DNA from: Clostridia bacterium | Lineage (GTDB): Bacteria; Bacillota; Clostridia; Lachnospirales; Bianqueaceae | Reading direction: 5' to 3' | Length of the DNA stretch: 64,000 nucleotides | Assembly: GCA_900764045.1 (NCBI GenBank) | Contig: CAAFMN010000005.1 | Location: 1 to 64,000, forward strand | Part shown: piece by piece, positions 36,004-44,450 of the stretch | How the letters are laid out: every line of letters starts with the position of its first letter | Position numbering within the stretch: position 1 is the stretch's first letter | The notes under the pieces: generated by a model | Told to the model about the DNA's origin: nothing | The model's input: only the letters and a program-made list of their open reading frames with translations | The model's database searches: none | Made by a program: the position numbers and the translations under genes

Positions 36004-36762
36004 TCATGGCTCTACGTCCAGCACTTCTTTGATATTGTCACGAAATCCACGGCTGACCGGAAGCGGCTGCGAACAGTTAAACAGCCAAATAGTCGCCTCC
36101 CGTCCTTCGTTTTCCACTCTCTGAATCTGGTCGATATTCACCAGGATGGTCCGGTGAATCCTGCGCAGCCGATCAATCCCATAGACTTCCAGCTGCTGAA
36201 GGATCTCGTCGAATATTCCTCGTTCCGCGCGAACCTCCTCTACCTTTCCGGAAATCCGCATAATGGTAAGCACACCTTTTAACAGCTGAATACACGCGAT
36301 CTCATTAACATTATACCGACAGACCACGTTTCCGATCTTAAATTGAATATTCTGTGCCTGATCATACTTTCTCTTCAGATATTCCGGTATTCCTAACGCC
36401 TCTCCCACCGAAGAAACAAGCTCTGCCTCACTATAGGGCTTTACCAGGAAGTCATAGCTGCAGATTCTCTGTAGGACCCTCCCGCGCAAATGTCTGTGGT
36501 TGCTGATAAATATAATCGGCGTATTCAAATAGATCCGTGTCTGCCGGATCTGCTCCGCCAGATGAATTCCTGTAATCCCTGTGCCTTCGATCTCAATATC
36601 CAGTAAAAACAGACTATACCGATTGGCGCGTATACACTCAATCGCTTCCTGCGGCGTCCGGCATACATCCAGCGGATGTTCCGGAAAACTTTTCTCCAGA
36701 ATAGCCCGCATCCTGGCGCATTCTGTTTCTTCATCGTCCAGATACAGAATTCGGTTCTCCAC
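36004..36762 (-). CDS. LytTR-family response regulator (AgrA-like)
   Basis: 252 residues from a GTG at 36762, chosen because AGGAGGTG lies seven bases upstream. An upstream start would add 7 residues. The receiver shows YLDDEETE and phospho-acceptor Asp in LFLLDIEIEG, with Lys in DFLVKPYSE. The C-terminal LytTR domain includes GVLTIMRISGK and RRIHRTILVNIDQIQRV. It overlaps the kinase gene by about 32 bases and is its partner. Genes of this type control peptide quorum sensing or bacteriocins. No AgrB or AgrD gene is seen nearby. Confidence 0.9.
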   Translation of the reverse strand: MENRILYLDDEETECARMRAILEKSFPEHPLDVCRTPQEAIECIRANRYSLFLLDIEIEGTGITGIHLAEQIRQTRIYLNTPIIFISNHRHLRGRVLQRICSYDFLVKPYSEAELVSSVGEALGIPEYLKRKYDQAQNIQFKIGNVVCRYNVNEIACIQLLKGVLTIMRISGKVEEVRAERGIFDEILQQLEVYGIDRLRRIHRTILVNIDQIQRVENEGREATIWLFNCSQPLPVSRGFRDNIKEVLDVEP

Positions 36763-38086
36763 TCCCCGGCACCTCCTGTACAAAGCTTACTTCTACCCGA
36801 AAGACTCCGTCCTGATCCTCTAACAGCAACTCTCCGCCGCTCTTCTCCAGTACTTTGGAGACCTGATATAATCCCAGTCCCTGATGCCCCTGCTCCTGCT
36901 TGGTTGTAAAATTCTTCTCCGTCATCTTGGCGATACTGGGCATATCTCCCGGAATTGGGTTCTCGATGATCATACTCTGCTTACGCTGTCTCCCGTCCAG
37001 TACACTCTCCAAATGAACGCCGGCCCACCGGCGTTCCGGCTCCTGTTTCCGTACAGCATCCATCGCATTATCCATCAGGTTCTGAAAAACCTCAACCAGC
37101 TTGTATTCCGGCAGCGGAAAATCCGGCAGCTGTGGCGTTGCGTAGACCCGAAGGTTGATCCCTTCCCGGCGCGCCGTCTCATATTGTCCGTACAGAAGCG
37201 CCCGAAACAGGGGATGTTCTATCTGCAGCAGAATATCGTTGAGCTGATTTTCCACCGACAGATCCTTGTAATAGCTCTGTACCTCCTGACGAAGCTTCTC
37301 CATATTGTCCTGCGTCATCACAAGATCATGCAGATAATTCAGGTGTTTCCGGTAATCATGCGCCCGGGTTCTTGCGCTGTCCACATAATCCTCCATCGCG
37401 TGAATATAGCGTTCATTGGCGGCGATCTTCTGCGATTCATGGATAGCGCGGAATGCCAGCAGCGTCCCGCCAAAAAGGCAGAGCATTAAAAAATGCAGCA
37501 GCATAAACATGCCTGGAAGACGTCCCAGGTTTTCCCGTCCCGTATTTTGCAAAAACTGAGACAGAATCAGAACCGGCACGCCTAAAATGGCAATCAACAC
37601 CCAGCACAGCTGGCGATGCTCATAATACTGTGTAACCAATCCATGCTTGCGGATGATCCATTGGAGCAGCAAGACACAGCCAAACGTAGAGCCGTTGACC
37701 AACAGCACCTCCAGCAGATCCTCCCACTCGCTGGGTACAAAACACCGGAACAGCAGCTTCAGATATTCTGTTACCGCCAGCGCGAAAAGCGCATGTAAAA
37801 CCGTAAAGGAGAGCGGCAAGCCCCGAAAGCACAGAGCCATCACCACTGTCACTCCGGCAAACACAAGCAGCAGTCTTGGCTGAAGATCCCATCCGAAATA
37901 CAACGCTATGCCGCCTGCAAAAGCCAGTATAAAAAAGCTGACTGACAGCTCCGTCTCCCGTCTTCCGATGCTCAGCCGTCCTCCGAACAGAGTAAAACGA
38001 CCGTCGCGGCTGCCCGGCAGCAGCACATTCCATAATACAATTACGCTCAGAATGCTGATCAGATCCGCTGTCCACCGCACCCACAT
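36731..38086 (-). CDS. GHKL-type sensor histidine kinase (AgrC-like)
   Basis: 451 residues. About six membrane helices fill the first 215 residues. A dimerisation region follows with the phosphorylated His in RAHDYRKHLNYLHDLV near 250, then a GHKL ATPase with N box FQNLMDNAMDAV and a Gly-rich lid QGHQGLGLYQVSKVL. This is the AgrC-type layout. The start is 3 bases after sigH, with the GGAGG overlapping the sigH end, so it is cotranscribed with sigH. The ligand is unknown. Confidence 0.9.
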   Translation of the reverse strand: MWVRWTADLISILSVIVLWNVLLPGSRDGRFTLFGGRLSIGRRETELSVSFFILAFAGGIALYFGWDLQPRLLLVFAGVTVVMALCFRGLPLSFTVLHALFALAVTEYLKLLFRCFVPSEWEDLLEVLLVNGSTFGCVLLLQWIIRKHGLVTQYYEHRQLCWVLIAILGVPVLILSQFLQNTGRENLGRLPGMFMLLHFLMLCLFGGTLLAFRAIHESQKIAANERYIHAMEDYVDSARTRAHDYRKHLNYLHDLVMTQDNMEKLRQEVQSYYKDLSVENQLNDILLQIEHPLFRALLYGQYETARREGINLRVYATPQLPDFPLPEYKLVEVFQNLMDNAMDAVRKQEPERRWAGVHLESVLDGRQRKQSMIIENPIPGDMPSIAKMTEKNFTTKQEQGHQGLGLYQVSKVLEKSGGELLLEDQDGVFRVEVSFVQEVPGSGEPNSVSGR

Positions 38087-38089
38087 GCC

Positions 38090-38743
38090 TTATACCTCCG
38101 CTGCTATCTGCTGCACCTTTTTCTTGATCCGCTGCAGCGCATTATCGATGGACTTGGGCGTCTTCCCCAGTGCTGCCGCGATCTGATGATAATCGTGTCC
38201 GTTCAGATACATGGACAGAACCTTGCGCTCGAAACGGCTGCACCGCTCATCGATGGCCTTCTGCATGGCAGCCATCTCTTCTCTTCCGATGAGCTGCTCT
38301 TCCGGTGTCGCCATTCCCGGCGCCGTAAGAATCTCCATCATCGTCGTCTCTTTTTCTTCGTCATCATTGATCGTGCGATTCAATGAAACATAGGAATTGA
38401 GCGGCCAATGCTTCATTCTTGCCGCGTTCTTGATCGCTGTCATAATCTGCCGCGTAATACACAAATCCGCAAAGCTCTTAAAGGCCACATCCTTGCTTGG
38501 CTGATATGCGATAATCGCTTTATACAGACCGATCATTCCCTCTTGAATCAAGTCCGCGCGATCCGCGCCCAACAAAAAGTACGGCCGTGTCTTGATCCGG
38601 ACCAGATCCTTGTATCTCTCCAGCAGCAGATCTACCGCTTCCGCAGCATCTCCGCCTCCGCTATGCGCAATCTCGATAAGCTCCTCATCGTCCTTCTCGG
38701 CCCATTCCGGATGAAAAACGAATTTTTCTTCTATATTTTCCAA
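38090..38743 (-). CDS. sigH: RNA polymerase sigma factor SigH (Spo0H-like)
   Basis: 217 residues, the size of SigH. Region 2 shows LIQEGMIGLYKAIIAYQPSKDVAFKSFADLCITRQI; region 4 shows a helix-turn-helix (HDYHQIAAALGKTPKSIDNALQRIKKKV). The gene order cysE-mrnC-rlmB-sigH matches the Firmicute cluster, confirming the call over other sigma-70 proteins. SigH directs early sporulation and stationary-phase genes. This suggests a sporulating lineage, though other spore genes are not in the window. Confidence 0.93.
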   Translation of the reverse strand: MENIEEKFVFHPEWAEKDDEELIEIAHSGGGDAAEAVDLLLERYKDLVRIKTRPYFLLGADRADLIQEGMIGLYKAIIAYQPSKDVAFKSFADLCITRQIMTAIKNAARMKHWPLNSYVSLNRTINDDEEKETTMMEILTAPGMATPEEQLIGREEMAAMQKAIDERCSRFERKVLSMYLNGHDYHQIAAALGKTPKSIDNALQRIKKKVQQIAAEV

Positions 38744-38769
38744 ACCGATTCCCCTATCGTCTATTCCTC

Positions 38770-39516
38770 TTACTGATCTCTCTGCCTTACAATCTCATAC
38801 ATCAAAGCTCCTGCCGCAACCGATGCATTCAAGGAGTTCACATGTCCCTTCATAGGAAGCTTGACAATATAGTCGCTCTTTTCCCGTACGAGTCGGCTGA
38901 CTCCCTCATGCTCTCCACCGATCACCAGCGCGATCGGTCCCTTCAGATTCGTCTTGCTTGCTGTTTCGCCATCCATATCCGCGCAGGCAATCCACAAACC
39001 TTCTTTCTGTAATGCTTCGATCGTCTGCACCATATTGCCAACCTTGGCGACCGGTACATACTCAGCCGCGCCGGCGGCCGTTTTGGCTACAGCCGCTGTC
39101 AGCCCAACCGCATGCCGCCGACTGATCAACACGCCATGAACTCCGCAGGCATCCGCTGTACGCAAAATCGCTCCCAGGTTATGCGGATCCTGAATACTCT
39201 CCAGTATTACCAAAAACGGAGCTTCTCCCTTATCTCTTGCCGCCTGGAGAATCTCCTCCACTTCGGCATATTCATAGGCCTGCACAAGAGCCACAACACC
39301 CTGATGGTTTTCTCCTTCTGCCATCTCATCCAGCTTGGATTTGCTGACCTCTTTGATCGTGATCTTCTGCTGTCTGGCCATCGCCGCCACCTTATTCAGA
39401 GATCCTGTATAAGGCTGTCTCTGCGTATACAGACACTCAATCCCATGTTCCTTGCGAAGCGCCTCCAACACAGCGTTCCGTCCAACGATAACAGTATTTT
39501 TTACCTGTTCTTCCAT
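38770..39516 (-). CDS. rlmB: 23S rRNA (guanosine-2'-O)-methyltransferase RlmB
   Basis: 248 residues. An N-terminal RNA-binding substrate domain (NTVIVGRNAVLEAL) is followed by the SPOUT/TrmH knot: ILESIQDPHNLGAILRTADACG near 110, IALVIGGEHEGVSRLV near 195 and VNSLNASVAAGALMYE near 230. It methylates G2251 (E. coli numbering) of 23S rRNA. It overlaps mrnC by 16 bases. Confidence 0.94.
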   Translation of the reverse strand: MEEQVKNTVIVGRNAVLEALRKEHGIECLYTQRQPYTGSLNKVAAMARQQKITIKEVSKSKLDEMAEGENHQGVVALVQAYEYAEVEEILQAARDKGEAPFLVILESIQDPHNLGAILRTADACGVHGVLISRRHAVGLTAAVAKTAAGAAEYVPVAKVGNMVQTIEALQKEGLWIACADMDGETASKTNLKGPIALVIGGEHEGVSRLVREKSDYIVKLPMKGHVNSLNASVAAGALMYEIVRQRDQ

Positions 39517-39938
39517 GTTTCATCCTCCCCGGCGACTTCCATAGCCATGGACAGAATCTCCCATAGCCTCTCCTGCTGTTTTTGCAGATACAGACTGCCC
39601 AGCAGGGCTTCAAATCCTGTCGCCATCTTATATTCTACTATCTGCGCATGTTTCGGAATCGTATTGACCTTGGCGTTGCGGCCGCGCCGCACCGTATCGC
39701 GTTCCTCTTCGCTTAACCGTTCCCAGATTCCACGAACCATCCGGCACTGCGTCTCCGCCTTAGCGAAATGCGAAGCATGCAGATGCATCATCTTAGGAGA
39801 AACATCCTCTCCCAGAACGATTCCTGTCCGCAAAAACAGATCAAAGACCGAATCGCCTACAAAGGCCAGTGCGATCGGATTGATCAACGAAATCCTCGGC
39901 TCCTTGCCAAGCTCCGTCTCGATTGCTTCAACAAACAT
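39501..39938 (-). CDS. mrnC: Mini-ribonuclease III
   Basis: 145 residues, the RNase III catalytic domain without a dsRNA-binding domain. Signature residues lie in INPIALAFVGDSVFDLFLR, with catalytic Glu/Asp later in MATGFEALLGSLYLQKQ. It processes 23S rRNA precursor ends in Firmicutes. The start is 2 bases after cysE, so translation is coupled. Confidence 0.93.
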   Translation of the reverse strand: MFVEAIETELGKEPRISLINPIALAFVGDSVFDLFLRTGIVLGEDVSPKMMHLHASHFAKAETQCRMVRGIWERLSEEERDTVRRGRNAKVNTIPKHAQIVEYKMATGFEALLGSLYLQKQQERLWEILSMAMEVAGEDETWKNR

Positions 39939-39940
39939 AG

Positions 39941-40588
39941 TTATCCTCGCTTATCTTCTTGAATTTCCTCCTGCAGACTGCGCATCTGACTACGCAGTGC
40001 ATCCATCTCCTGCTCATAGGGATCCGGAAGATGAATCTGATCCAACGTACGGCCCGGATCTTCCGCTGTGCCATGGTATTTTACCACTCTTCCCGGTACG
40101 CCGACTACGGTACAATGCGGCGGCACCTCCGACAGAACTACACTTCCCGCGCCGATTCTGGAGCATTCTCCTACCTTAAAAGAGCCCAATACCATCGCTC
40201 CGGCACTGATCAGCACTCCATTTTCTATGGTCGGATGGCGCTTTCCCTTTTCCTTGCCTGTACCTCCCAGCGTCACACCCTGATAAAGTGTCACGTCATC
40301 GCCAATCTCTGTTGTCTCACCGATCACAACACCCGCGCCATGATCGATAAACAGCCTGTGTCCGATCCTCGCCCCCGGATGAATCTCGATCCCGGTCTTG
40401 CGGCGGCACCGCTGGGATATCCACCTGGCCCAGAAATAATGCCCCTTTTGATACAGTCTGTGTGCCCTTCTATGGCTCCACTGCGCCCGAAAACTTGGAT
40501 ATAAAAATACCTCCCATTTGGTACGGATCGCCGGGTCTTTTTCCAGAATGACTGCCGATTGTTCCTTCCAGAAATCCCAGAATTTCAA
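39941..40588 (-). CDS. cysE: Serine O-acetyltransferase
   Basis: 215 residues from a TTG with AGGAGGG 8 bases upstream. It has the short Gram-positive form: an N-terminal helical part, then a left-handed beta-helix of hexapeptide repeats (IEIHPGARIGHRLFIDHGAG, ITLGGTGKEKGKRHP-like stretch, GSVVLSEVPPHCTVVGVPG). The catalytic His lies in IDHGAG. It makes O-acetylserine for cysteine synthesis. First gene of the cysE-mrnC-rlmB-sigH operon. The cysS gene usual in this block is absent between cysE and mrnC. Confidence 0.94.
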   Translation of the reverse strand: MKFWDFWKEQSAVILEKDPAIRTKWEVFLYPSFRAQWSHRRAHRLYQKGHYFWARWISQRCRRKTGIEIHPGARIGHRLFIDHGAGVVIGETTEIGDDVTLYQGVTLGGTGKEKGKRHPTIENGVLISAGAMVLGSFKVGECSRIGAGSVVLSEVPPHCTVVGVPGRVVKYHGTAEDPGRTLDQIHLPDPYEQEMDALRSQMRSLQEEIQEDKRG

Positions 40589-40621
40589 ACGTGCCCCCTC
40601 CTTCTTACTCTATCTTTTTGT

Positions 40622-40650
40622 ATTATATTCTATTTAATTCCAAATTGCAA
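40622..40650 (-). promoter_or_regulatory. Sigma-A promoter of the cysE operon
   Basis: On minus, TTGCAA and TATAAT with a 17-base spacer, about 35 bases before the TTG start. The short leader leaves no room for a T-box. Confidence 0.8.
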
Positions 40651-40667
40651 CCGCTAACTTTCAGGGA

Positions 40668-40697
40668 CAAAAAACTCCTGCGTTCCCGCAGGAGTTT
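40668..40697. terminator. Rho-independent terminator of the opp operon/DUF3899 gene
   Basis: On minus, AAACTCCTGCGGGAACGCAGGAGTTTTTT forms a perfect stem with a T-tract, four bases after the DUF3899 stop. Confidence 0.92.
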
Positions 40698-40701
40698 CTC
40701 A

Positions 40702-41097
40702 TTATATAACAAAATACACCACCAGGCAGATTCCGGCCATCGCCAGAAAAACCAGTCCCGTTATAAACACTTGCTTTAACCACGGCTTTCTCTCCGCATT
40801 TCGCTTGACCGTATAATCATAATACGGCATCATCTTTTCTTTGGGATGAGTAAAGCGGGAAATAAGCGTAGAAAAGCCATATCGGAAAATCGTAAAATTT
40901 CCCTTAGAAGCAATCCAGCTCAGCCCTCCTGCACCGGAAAAAAACACTCCCGGAACCGTAAAAGCATCGGTTAGAATCCCACAGACTTCCTGCACGCTTC
41001 CAGCGCTCCAGAGATCTCTGGAAGAAGCGCTAAGGAGCGCTGCCACAAGCCCCAGCGCTCCATACACCGCATATTGAATCAGAATTCTCTTTTTCAT
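40702..41097 (-). CDS. DUF3899-like small membrane protein
   Basis: 131 residues. Membrane segments lie at about 7-25, near 45-60, and at the C-terminus (VFITGLVFLAMAGICLVVYFV). Between them is a basic loop (FTHPKEKMMPYYDYTVKRNAERKP). It resembles DUF3899 proteins of unknown function. It begins 4 bases after oppF, is last in the opp transcript and is followed by the terminator. A link to peptide uptake is only by position. Confidence 0.65.
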   Translation of the reverse strand: MKKRILIQYAVYGALGLVAALLSASSRDLWSAGSVQEVCGILTDAFTVPGVFFSGAGGLSWIASKGNFTIFRYGFSTLISRFTHPKEKMMPYYDYTVKRNAERKPWLKQVFITGLVFLAMAGICLVVYFVI

Positions 41098-41101
41098 GCT
41101 T

Positions 41102-42304
41102 TTACTTCAGAATTGCCATGTACTTCTCATACTCTGCTTCATTGCACTGTACAAAATGTCCCGGCTTAACCTCCCGGAAAGAAGGCTTATCCACGGAATA
41201 ATCATGCTCTGCCAACGGATTGTACGTGATCCTCTTCCTCTGCTTTTCATAAATCGGATCCGGCAGCGGAATCGCCGAAATCAAAGATCTGGTATACGGA
41301 TGCATCGGATTGAGGAAGAGCTCATCGGAAGGCGCAAGCTCTACCATCTTGCCGTAGTACATAACACCGATTCGGTCTGAAAAATACTTTACAACCGACA
41401 GGTCATGCGCAATAAAGAGTATCGTCAAGCCGAACTGATCTCTCAGATCATTCAGTAGGTTGATTACCTGTGCCTGAATGGAAACGTCCAGCGCGGATAC
41501 CGGCTCATCCGCGATGATCATCTCCGGATTCATGATGATCGACCGCGCGATACCGATACGCTGACGCTGTCCACCGGAGAACTCATGCGGATAACGGCTT
41601 GCATGCTCACGCACCAATCCAACCAGCTCCAGCATCTCATAAACCTTTTCATCAATGACTTTCTTATTCCGCTCACCCTGAATCACAAGGCCTTCAGCAA
41701 TAATATCGCGAACCGTCATACGCGGATCCAGCGACGCGATCGGGTCCTGGAAAATCATCTGAATCTGTGTCACAAGACGTGTATTCTTCGCCTTGCGCAT
41801 CTCATTCTTATACTCCTGCGCAAGCTTATTCTTTTCCTCACCCTGAAGCTTCTCCAGCTTAGGAAGATACTCTGCCTTTACGGCCGCAACCCGTTCCTCG
41901 GCATATTCTTTGTCACAATGCTTCTGGTCATACCGTGCCTGCTGAATTGCTTTACGGTTCTCCGCGACAACCTTATCCAGCTCTTCCTTCAGCTGCTTCT
42001 TCTCTGTCTCAGTGGCATCGGCCGCCTTTTCCTTATACTCCAGCTTGGCGTCCTCAATCGCCTGCTTATATTGACTGATACCGGCCGCGATGCGGATTCC
42101 CTTAAAATACACATTTCCACCAGTAATGTCGTACAGCTTGATGATGGAACGTCCGGTTGTCGTTTTTCCGCAGCCGGACTCTCCAACCAGACCGAATACC
42201 TCACCCTTCTTAATATCAAAGCTTACATCGTCTACCGCCTTAACATCGCCAAAGTACTGGCACAGATGTTCAACCTTGAGTAAAGTCTCTTGATTATTCT
42301 GCAT
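41102..42304 (-). CDS. oppF: Oligopeptide ABC transporter ATPase OppF with coiled-coil insertion
   Basis: 400 residues from the ATG at 42304, 8 bases after AAAGGAAG. Walker A GESGCGKTT lies at 41-49, Q-loop MIFQDPIASLDP near 183, signature FSGGQRQRIGIARS, Walker B MIIADEPVSALD and His in FIAHDLSVV. Between Walker A and the Q-loop sits an extra stretch of about 100 highly charged residues (about 77-175), predicted to be a helical hairpin, absent from standard OppF of about 310-330 residues. It powers peptide import with OppD and overlaps oppD by 11 bases. Confidence 0.93.
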   Translation of the reverse strand: MQNNQETLLKVEHLCQYFGDVKAVDDVSFDIKKGEVFGLVGESGCGKTTTGRSIIKLYDITGGNVYFKGIRIAAGISQYKQAIEDAKLEYKEKAADATETEKKQLKEELDKVVAENRKAIQQARYDQKHCDKEYAEERVAAVKAEYLPKLEKLQGEEKNKLAQEYKNEMRKAKNTRLVTQIQMIFQDPIASLDPRMTVRDIIAEGLVIQGERNKKVIDEKVYEMLELVGLVREHASRYPHEFSGGQRQRIGIARSIIMNPEMIIADEPVSALDVSIQAQVINLLNDLRDQFGLTILFIAHDLSVVKYFSDRIGVMYYGKMVELAPSDELFLNPMHPYTRSLISAIPLPDPIYEKQRKRITYNPLAEHDYSVDKPSFREVKPGHFVQCNEAEYEKYMAILK

Positions 42305-44447
42305 GCTGTGCACTTCCTTTCTGTCTCATTCTGGCAATTCGTTCGGTGATCACTCTGGGACGTTCTACCTTGGGAGCGTCCGGATGCAGCAGCCATGTTG
42401 CCGCGTAATGTGTATCACTGATCTTAAACATCGGCGGCTGCTTCTCGAAGTCGATCTTCATCGCGTATTTATTTCGTGCCGCGAAAGCATCGCCAACCGG
42501 CGGGTAAATCATATTCGGAGGCGTTCCAGGAATAGCTTCCAGACGTTCGTTGGTATCCAGATCCGGCATAGAGGACAAAAGCGCCCAGGTATAAGGATGC
42601 GCGGACTCATAGAATACATCCTCCGCCGTACCATATTCCACAATCTTACCGGCATACATAACGGCAATTCTGTCTGCCATATTCGCTACGACACCCAAGT
42701 CATGCGTGATGAAGATAATGGACAGATGCCGCTCTTCCTTCAACTTGTTGATCAGCTCCAGAATCTGGGACTGAATGGTAACATCCAACGCCGTTGTCGG
42801 CTCATCGCAAATCAGAATATCCGGATTGGCTGCCAGAGCGATTGCGATTACGATACGCTGACGCATACCGCCGGAGAACTCGAACGGATACTGATTGTAC
42901 CGTTTTCTGGGCTCAGAGATGCCTACCTCCTGCATCAGCTTGATCGCCTTGGACTTAGCGATGCGCTTGGTTACCTTGTTGACAACACCGGAAGCATTCA
43001 TCTTCAGATAATCAATTGCGGCAACCGTCTCCGCATCATAGTCCCGCTGATCCTTCTGTGCCAGGGACTCTTCATAGTGCTCGATCAGACGCTCGATCAT
43101 ACGGACCATATTCTGACGCACCAGCTCCAGATCGGTAATCTGAGCCGCCGCAAGCGTCCAATCCGGCTGCTTGCCCCGTGCTACCAGACGATCATATTTG
43201 GCCTTGCTCTTCTCATATCCGGCCTGCGCTTTCTTGTTCTTCTGAATGGAAGTGAAGTATTTGACAATCTCTCCCTTTAAGCCGTAGCCGAAAGTATAGG
43301 ACAGACTGTCCTTGATAATCTCCAGGTTATTGATGGTGGAGTTGACCTTTTCTGTCATCTCCTTGTGCGCCGCGTTGCACTCTGCCTCATTCAGCTGTTC
43401 CTTCTCAAATATCGGCAGGTTCTTACGCAGGATCTCAATTGCTTCCTGCTTCTGCTTATAGGAATTCTCAGCGGCGTAAATCATCGCCTTCTTGGCATCA
43501 GCAATAAAATCGAGCATGAAATTGTCGTCCAGATACTTGCGCATGTACTTGTTCAGCTCTTCCACCGGCAGCTCCGGCAATGGCTCATTACCAAAGGTCT
43601 TGTGATAACCCATGGCAAAAAAGTTCGGCATAGGAAGCGCCGCTGCCTCTTCCAAGATCTCTCGAATCGAACCCAGAAGTTCAATTGCCTTGGCATATTC
43701 TTCCTTTTTAATGTTCGCCTTCTCCTGCTTCAGCTGTCCGATCAGGTTCTCAAGCTCACTTGCCTTCTCACGGACTACGTACTCCTGAATCGCTGCCTTG
43801 GAATGAGCGCAAATCTCATTGACACGATACGGAACATCCTTAGCAGCCTTCTTTTCCATCTCAAAAGCCAGCACATCGATATCCTCAATCGCCTCTAATG
43901 CTGCCTCATGCGCGACATTATACGCTCCCTCAAGATCCAGATGCTTGTACTCAAACTTATCAAAATTCTTACACTTGGCTGTCAGCACATCCGCATTATT
44001 TCCAGAAGAAGCCGCGATCATGCTCTCATTCAAATGCTTCAAATACGTATTAAATGCCGCACGGCTCTCCCGCTGTCTTGCCTTGCCCTTCAGCAGCATG
44101 GCCTCTGTCAGCTGCCGGCCGATCTTAACGATCGGGTTCAGACTGGACATCGGGTCCTGGAAAATCATCGCGATTTTGTCACCGCGGATCTTATGAAACT
44201 CATCCTCAGATATCTTCAAAAGATCCTGACCGTCATAGATGATCTCTCCGCCTTCAATGATGGAGTTACCGGCCAGAATTCCCAGAATCGCCTTAGAAGT
44301 GACGGATTTACCGGAACCGGACTCGCCTACAATCGCCAACGTCTCTCCGGTCGCCAGATCAAAATTGATGCCGCGGACTGCCTGTACCTTACCATTAGAG
44401 GTTCGGAAGGAAATCGTAAGATCTCGAACTTGTAATTTGTTCTCCAT
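42294..44447 (-). CDS. oppD: Oligopeptide ABC transporter ATPase OppD with ~370-residue insertion
   Basis: 717 residues, more than twice the normal 330-350. Walker A GESGSGKS lies at 41-48, Q-loop MIFQDPMSSLNP at 94-105, signature FSGGMRQRI near 524, Walker B LICDEPTTALD and His in FITHDLGVV. A long charged helical insertion lies between the Q-loop and the signature (about residues 125-495). The C-terminus has the Opp extension (PGTPPNMIYPPVGDAFAAR) but without the usual CxxRCP-like cysteines. The reading frame is intact and motifs are conserved, so this is a working gene rather than a fusion error. The insertion's role is unknown. Confidence 0.93.
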   Translation of the reverse strand: MENKLQVRDLTISFRTSNGKVQAVRGINFDLATGETLAIVGESGSGKSVTSKAILGILAGNSIIEGGEIIYDGQDLLKISEDEFHKIRGDKIAMIFQDPMSSLNPIVKIGRQLTEAMLLKGKARQRESRAAFNTYLKHLNESMIAASSGNNADVLTAKCKNFDKFEYKHLDLEGAYNVAHEAALEAIEDIDVLAFEMEKKAAKDVPYRVNEICAHSKAAIQEYVVREKASELENLIGQLKQEKANIKKEEYAKAIELLGSIREILEEAAALPMPNFFAMGYHKTFGNEPLPELPVEELNKYMRKYLDDNFMLDFIADAKKAMIYAAENSYKQKQEAIEILRKNLPIFEKEQLNEAECNAAHKEMTEKVNSTINNLEIIKDSLSYTFGYGLKGEIVKYFTSIQKNKKAQAGYEKSKAKYDRLVARGKQPDWTLAAAQITDLELVRQNMVRMIERLIEHYEESLAQKDQRDYDAETVAAIDYLKMNASGVVNKVTKRIAKSKAIKLMQEVGISEPRKRYNQYPFEFSGGMRQRIVIAIALAANPDILICDEPTTALDVTIQSQILELINKLKEERHLSIIFITHDLGVVANMADRIAVMYAGKIVEYGTAEDVFYESAHPYTWALLSSMPDLDTNERLEAIPGTPPNMIYPPVGDAFAARNKYAMKIDFEKQPPMFKISDTHYAATWLLHPDAPKVERPRVITERIARMRQKGSAQHAE

Positions 44448-44450
44448 AGC

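Noticed and set aside
36004..38086. A full agr quorum-sensing locus
   Set aside because: No AgrB-like protease or AgrD peptide precursor could be found in the flanking sequence on either strand.
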